Origin: an uncultured Burkholderiales bacterium
GTDB taxonomy: Bacteria; Pseudomonadota; Gammaproteobacteria; Burkholderiales; Burkholderiaceae_C
DNA: 10,940 nucleotides
Direction: 5' to 3'
NCBI GenBank assembly: GCA_903887655.1
Contig: CAISQQ010000253.1
Span: 1 to 10,940, forward strand
The notes below the pieces were generated by a model that saw nothing but the letters and a program-made list of their open reading frames with translations, ran no database searches and had not been told where the DNA came from. Made by a program: the position numbers and the translations under genes. Below, piece by piece: positions 7,655-10,940 of the stretch (position 1 is the stretch's first letter; every line of letters begins with the position of its first letter).

Positions 7655-7663
7655 GGGGGGGGG
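7655..7663. repeat. G9 homopolymer (C9 in the mRNA leader)
   Basis: Nine consecutive G on the plus strand give nine C in the predicted leader of the second Bug gene, ending 12 nt before its start codon. Tracts of this length can change by slippage. Here a change would alter leader spacing or folding rather than reading frame. Confidence 0.8.
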
Positions 7664-7668
7664 AAATA

Positions 7669-7718
7669 GGTTGCAACTGGTCAAACCATGTTGCATGACA
7701 AGCGGGTCATTTGCAACC
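7669..7718 (-). promoter_or_regulatory. 50-bp nested inverted-repeat element upstream of the second Bug gene
   Basis: An outer perfect inverted repeat, GGTTGCAA (7669-7676) and TTGCAACC (7711-7718), encloses two small hairpins: TGGT-CAA-ACCA (7678-7688) and ATGAC-AAGCGG-GTCAT (7695-7710). Together they could fold as a compact three-way junction in the mRNA leader, ending 26 nt before the start codon. The same stretch carries TTGCAA, TTGCAT and TTGCAA starting at 7671, 7691 and 7711, exactly 20 bp apart, which is close to two helical turns. It could therefore instead be a DNA operator with phased sites. I found no good -35/-10 pair to locate the promoter, so RNA and DNA roles cannot be told apart. 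The structure is seen; the regulatory role is inferred. Confidence 0.4.
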
Positions 7719-7788
7719 GAATAAACCCTGATCACACTCGAGACCCATGAGCGCATTCGTGATGGGTGCTGGCACTTGACTGGCGAGT

Positions 7789-9138
7789 TCAAGCCACGCT
7801 GGGTGCCGACCAAGTTCTGAGCTTGCCAGGGTTAAGCAGACCGTGGGGATCGTGGCGATCCTTGGCGCGCAAAATCTCGGGATTGAGCTGCCCCCCGGCT
7901 TTTCCGTCTTCCACGGTGTAGACATGCGGGTTGTTGATTTGCACCCCATGGTCGCGGTGGATTTGCATGATCTCTTCGAGTCGCTCGTCGCTTGTGTAGC
8001 GAACGATCTGAAGCCCCGAGCAGTTGATCAAACCCTCTTTGGTTCGGATGAACTCCAAGTGCATCATCACCTCAGGGTTCAAGAGCGACTGCAACGCCAA
8101 GACTTGTTCCTTGTAACGCTGCGGATTAAAACCGGTTTGGATGTAGGTGAGGGTTTTATCGACTTTGAGGGCGTGCAATGTGGTGTGGTTCCAGGTGTAT
8201 TCAATCAAGGTGCGCTGGCTGGCTTGAACTTCCTGCGCATTTTTTTCGTAGCTCACCACGCCGTGGTGAGCCTGCGCCAATTCTTTGAGGGCCGTCACAC
8301 TTTGAGGTGCAATGCAAGCCACAACGGCATGTCGGTGGCTTGGCAGGTACTCTGCCAAAGCGGTGAAGTAGCCCACAATGGGACTGGCGATCAAGGCCAC
8401 TTCTTTTTTAACGTAACCTGAACCCACACTCAAGTCGCTTGAAAAGTTCAATGCTTGCTCAAAATCCTCAAAGGTGATCAAGAACTCACTCCACGCTATG
8501 CTCGGCGCCATGGCCACTTCGAGCTCGAGCACGATCCCGTTGGTGCCATAGGTGTGATGGTAAATGAGCGCCTCTTGACCGCGGTAGGTGTGGATTTGCG
8601 GATCAACGCCCATGGACATGACTTTCACACTCACGATATTGCCCGGTGCCGCGATGGGGCCATAGGTGATCGAGCCCGCTCCGCCAAACCCCCCGCCATA
8701 AAGACCGCCCAGTGTGGCGCTTCTGAAGGTCGATGGGATCCAGCGCAGTTCATAGCCCAATGGCTTGGCAGCCTTGTCGAGCTCAATCAAACGGATGCCG
8801 CTTTGCGCAGTGGCCACGCCGTCTCGAATGCCAAGGAACTGGTTATAAGCGCTGAGATCGAGCACGACCCCACCCGAGAGGGGCACACACTGCCCATAGT
8901 TACCCGTGCCTGTGCCGCGCAGCGTGAGTGGCACTTGATGGCTCGAGCACAAGCTCACGACCTGCGCGATTTGCTCCTGGGTTTTGGGGCGAGCCACGAC
9001 TTGGGCGCTCAGGCTCTCGAGTTGACGCTTCAAAACAGGGCTGTACCAATTGAAGTCTTGGGAGAATTTGTGCACCCGTGTGCTGTCGGTGATCCATTCA
9101 AGGTCAGGCGCCAAGGCCGGCAGGTCTAGTGCATTCAT
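7789..9138 (-). CDS. FAD-binding oxidase, GlcD/PCMH-type
   Basis: This 449-residue flavoprotein belongs to the VAO/PCMH fold group, like the FAD subunit of glycolate oxidase (GlcD) and D-lactate dehydrogenases. Such enzymes usually oxidise a 2-hydroxyacid or similar alcohol to the keto compound. The FAD-binding domain shows VVARPKTQEQIAQVV (47-61), the phosphate-binding RGTGTGNYGQ (74-83), VVLDLS (91-96), and a glycine-rich stretch (143-155) followed by YGPIAAPGNIVSVKV. The C-terminal end has DPHGLLNPGKL (430-440), the standard closing motif. There is no His in the RGTGTGN loop, so FAD is probably not bound covalently through that position. No iron-sulfur or GlcF-like domain is present. No clear Shine-Dalgarno site precedes the ATG at 9138. 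It lies 104 bp after the ABC permease gene and before a Bug gene, in the same direction, which suggests it oxidises a compound imported by one of these systems. The exact substrate is unknown. Confidence 0.88.
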   Translation of the reverse strand: MNALDLPALAPDLEWITDSTRVHKFSQDFNWYSPVLKRQLESLSAQVVARPKTQEQIAQVVSLCSSHQVPLTLRGTGTGNYGQCVPLSGGVVLDLSAYNQFLGIRDGVATAQSGIRLIELDKAAKPLGYELRWIPSTFRSATLGGLYGGGFGGAGSITYGPIAAPGNIVSVKVMSMGVDPQIHTYRGQEALIYHHTYGTNGIVLELEVAMAPSIAWSEFLITFEDFEQALNFSSDLSVGSGYVKKEVALIASPIVGYFTALAEYLPSHRHAVVACIAPQSVTALKELAQAHHGVVSYEKNAQEVQASQRTLIEYTWNHTTLHALKVDKTLTYIQTGFNPQRYKEQVLALQSLLNPEVMMHLEFIRTKEGLINCSGLQIVRYTSDERLEEIMQIHRDHGVQINNPHVYTVEDGKAGGQLNPEILRAKDRHDPHGLLNPGKLRTWSAPSVA

Positions 9139-9242
9139 GGTGGGTGAGCAAAAAGTTGAGGTTTAAAAAAATGTCAGAGTGGGCGCGCCAATCAAGCCCG
9201 ATGCCCAAAAAGCCAAGGACCAATCAGTGGGTTGAGCCTGCA

Positions 9243-10052
9243 CTATTCGGCTTGCAACTCGCTTTCATGCCACTCGCCAAGCACCAGGCGGCTGAGCCAT
9301 GCCATGAGCGCAAACAGCATGACTCCAGTCAAGGAGATCAACAGCAGGGCGGCAAACATGCGTGGGATTCTCAGCTGAAAGCCGGCTTGCAAGATTTGGT
9401 AAGCCAAGCCCGAACCTTGTCCGCCCGTGCCGGCCACAAACTCCGCCACCACAGCCCCAATCAATGCCAGGCCACTGGAGATGCGCAGTCCTCCCATGAA
9501 GTAGGGCAAGGCGCTTGGGATGCGCAAGCGCATCAAAATCTGCCAACGCGATGCTCGGTTCATCAGAAAGAAGCTGTGCAAATTGGGCTCGATGCTTTTG
9601 AGCCCCAGGGTGGTGTTGCTGATGATGGGAAAGAGGGCCACCAGTGAAGCGCACAGCACCATCGACAGACCCGTGTCCTTGACCCAAATGATGATCAAGG
9701 GTGCAATGGAGACAATCGGGGTGACTTGCAGCAAGACCGCGTAGGGAAACAATGCACGCTCGAGAAGCGCACTTTGGACAAACAAAAAGGAGATCGACAC
9801 ACCCACCACAATGGCCAAGGCAAAGGAGAGCAAGGTGATTTTGACGGTCACCCCGAGGGCCAAGAGCAAAGGGTGCCAGTCGGTGAAAAGGGTTTGAATC
9901 ATCAAGACTGGGGAGGGGACCAAGTAGGGCGGCAAGTCCATCACGACCACGAAGGCCTGCCACGCACCCAAGAAGATCAATCCGAGCAACAAGGGGATGC
10001 CAATCTTTTGAAGGGCCAGGTGGGTGGCTTCTTGGGCGGGGTTGGGGCTCAT
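9243..10052 (-). CDS. ABC transporter permease, NitT/TauT (SsuC/TauC) type
   Basis: This is a 269-residue inner-membrane permease of the BPD_transp_1 group that handles nitrate, sulfonates, taurine, aromatic acids or thiamine precursors. About six hydrophobic segments are visible, at roughly 17-38, 68-93, 103-123, 128-148, 188-208 and 232-256. The cytoplasmic EAA-like loop (about 155-185) has ASRWQILMRLRIPSALPYF, the part that docks on the ATPase, though the usual Gly before Ala-Ser is Arg. VVAEFVAGTGGQGSGLAY (201-218) is typical of this permease group. It follows the ATPase gene by 36 bp and is surely cotranscribed with it. It has only a weak ribosome binding site, and the gap contains a tandem 9-bp repeat. 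Substrate specificity cannot be read from the permease; the cognate binding protein is not in the window. Confidence 0.92.
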   Translation of the reverse strand: MSPNPAQEATHLALQKIGIPLLLGLIFLGAWQAFVVVMDLPPYLVPSPVLMIQTLFTDWHPLLLALGVTVKITLLSFALAIVVGVSISFLFVQSALLERALFPYAVLLQVTPIVSIAPLIIIWVKDTGLSMVLCASLVALFPIISNTTLGLKSIEPNLHSFFLMNRASRWQILMRLRIPSALPYFMGGLRISSGLALIGAVVAEFVAGTGGQGSGLAYQILQAGFQLRIPRMFAALLLISLTGVMLFALMAWLSRLVLGEWHESELQAE

Positions 10053-10056
10053 GGTG

Positions 10057-10074
10057 TCAGTGCTCTCAGTGCTC
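10057..10074. repeat. Tandem 9-bp direct repeat between ATPase and permease genes
   Basis: Two perfect adjacent copies of TCAGTGCTC (GAGCACTGA on the coding strand) lie just before the permease start. This looks like a slippage duplication. It sits where the permease ribosome binding site should be and may affect initiation. Confidence 0.75.
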
Positions 10075-10088
10075 TTGATGGGTGGGGC

Positions 10089-10880
10089 TCAGTTGAGCGA
10101 CTCGCTGGCCAGCTCTAGACTTCGCTGCAGGGCTTGGGCATGGCGCATGAACTCGGTCCTCACCATGAACGACGAGTCTCTTGGGTAGGGCTCGTCGATG
10201 ATGTGCTCCTCCACAATGTGCCCGGGTCTGGCCGCCATCATCACCACCCGGTTGGAGAGAAAAACCGCCTCGTGGATGGAGTGGGTGACAAAGATCACGG
10301 TGAGCTTTTTTTGAGCCCAAAGCGCCAACAAATCCGCATCCAAGCGGTGACGGGTGATTTCATCCAAGGCCCCAAACGGCTCATCCATCAACAGCAGATC
10401 AGGCTGGGTGACCAAGCCGCGCGCAATCGAGACGCGCATTTGCATGCCCCCTGAGAGCGCTCTGGGCAATGCGTGGGCGAACTTCTCCAGCCCCACCAAG
10501 GCCAACGCCTCCTCAACCCGCTCTTGCGCCTGGGCCTTGGGTAGACCCATCAAGTCCAGCGGCAGCCTCACATTCGTGGCCACATCGGCCCATGGCATGA
10601 GGGTGGGTGACTGAAACACAAAGGACATTTTTTTACCCGAAGCGAGCATATCGGTGACGGGCTTTCTCCACAGCAATATACGCCCATCGGTGGGCTCGAG
10701 AAGTCCAGCCACCATTTTCAACAAGGTGCTCTTGCCGCAACCCGAGGGCCCGAGCAAGGTGACAAATTCACCTTCCGCAATGGTCAAGTTCACCGGCTTC
10801 AAGGCCTGGTAGCCGTTGGCGTAGGTTTTGTTGGCCGAGAGCACCTCAACGGCTGGGGTGCTGAAACTCAAAGAAGACAT
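10089..10880 (-). CDS. ABC transporter ATP-binding protein, NitT/TauT (SsuB/TauB) type
   Basis: This 263-residue cytoplasmic ATPase drives import through the adjacent permease. All motifs are intact: Walker A GPSGCGKST (44-52), Q-loop VFQSPTLMPW with Gln90, signature LSGGMQ (142-147), Walker B LLLMDE with Glu167, D-loop GALDE, and H-loop His200 in FVTHSIHEAVFLS. The HSIHEAVFLSNRVVMMAARPG stretch is typical of the nitrate/sulfonate/taurine-type importers and of those for pyrimidine precursors. The ATG at 10880 is preferred over a TTG at 10898 because the alignable protein begins about there. Its GAGGT ribosome binding site lies 11 nt upstream and could pair with ACCT in a small AGGT-ACC-ACCT hairpin (10885-10895). 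It is the first complete gene of the minus-strand train. The class is certain; the transported compound is not. Confidence 0.94.
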   Translation of the reverse strand: MSSLSFSTPAVEVLSANKTYANGYQALKPVNLTIAEGEFVTLLGPSGCGKSTLLKMVAGLLEPTDGRILLWRKPVTDMLASGKKMSFVFQSPTLMPWADVATNVRLPLDLMGLPKAQAQERVEEALALVGLEKFAHALPRALSGGMQMRVSIARGLVTQPDLLLMDEPFGALDEITRHRLDADLLALWAQKKLTVIFVTHSIHEAVFLSNRVVMMAARPGHIVEEHIIDEPYPRDSSFMVRTEFMRHAQALQRSLELASESLN

Positions 10881-10894
10881 GGTCAGGTGGTACC

Positions 10895-10940
10895 TCAAAA
10901 GGACAGGTGGGCTCGATCGCTCGCCACGGGTTTGCGTGAA
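10895..10940 (-). other. Possible 3' tail of an upstream gene, cut by the window edge
   Basis: One minus-strand frame is open from the right edge to a TGA at 10897-10895, with tail residues SRKPVASDRAHLSF, ending 14 nt before the ATPase ATG. This position would suit the missing ABC substrate-binding protein. Fourteen residues are too few to recognise, so this is a weak suggestion from spacing only. Confidence 0.2.

Noticed and set aside
7643..7813. N-terminal extension of the second Bug gene to 7813
   Set aside because: The extra 57 residues would sit before a perfect signal peptide and resemble no Bug leader, so the ATG at 7642 is the start.
7843..9129. Two long plus-strand open frames (192 and 224 codons) opposite the FAD oxidase
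   Set aside because: Their translations are low-complexity, His- and Gln-rich shadows of a gene with clear family motifs; neither has family features of its own.

Overview
The window looks like catabolic and uptake DNA from a betaproteobacterium, most likely Burkholderiales and plausibly Comamonadaceae. The main argument is two separate Bug-family periplasmic solute-binding proteins with no membrane partners beside them, which is a hallmark of that order. The rest of the content (hydantoinase-type enzymes, a hydroxyacid dehydrogenase, a Baeyer-Villiger monooxygenase, a GlcD-like oxidase and a NitT/TauT-type ABC transporter) fits. The genus cannot be fixed from the sequence alone. No rRNA, tRNA, CRISPR array, transposase, integrase or transcription regulator was found.

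Plus strand, 1-4453: a compact operon-like run. It holds the 3' half of a hydantoinase A/oxoprolinase-type gene (hyuA-like, cut by the window edge), a complete hyuB-like gene overlapping it, a beta-hydroxyacid dehydrogenase of the 3-hydroxyisobutyrate dehydrogenase family, and a Bug receptor. Gaps are -8 to +35 bp and the last two genes have clear Shine-Dalgarno sites. The likely logic is uptake of a small carboxylate or amide, ATP-dependent ring opening or carboxylation by HyuAB, and oxidation of a hydroxyacid product. The substrate is unknown.

Plus strand, 4585-6528: after a 131-bp gap comes a flavin monooxygenase of the 4-hydroxyacetophenone monooxygenase type, with an N-terminal extension, two Rossmann motifs and a BVMO fingerprint that is intact except for its last residue. 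It is visibly more GC-rich than the operon before it.

Minus strand, 10940 down to 6656: a second gene train converges on the first. In transcription order it is an ABC ATPase (SsuB/TauB type), an ABC permease (SsuC/TauC type), a GlcD-like FAD oxidase and a second Bug receptor. The ABC receptor gene is not in the window and may lie just beyond the right edge. The 146-bp gap before the second Bug gene is the most unusual non-coding stretch. It has an 8-bp outer inverted repeat enclosing two small hairpins (a possible three-way junction), three TTGCAW hexamers exactly 20 bp apart, and a run of nine G between that structure and the start codon.

The two trains meet in a 127-bp convergent spacer at 6529-6655, where no convincing terminator was found.
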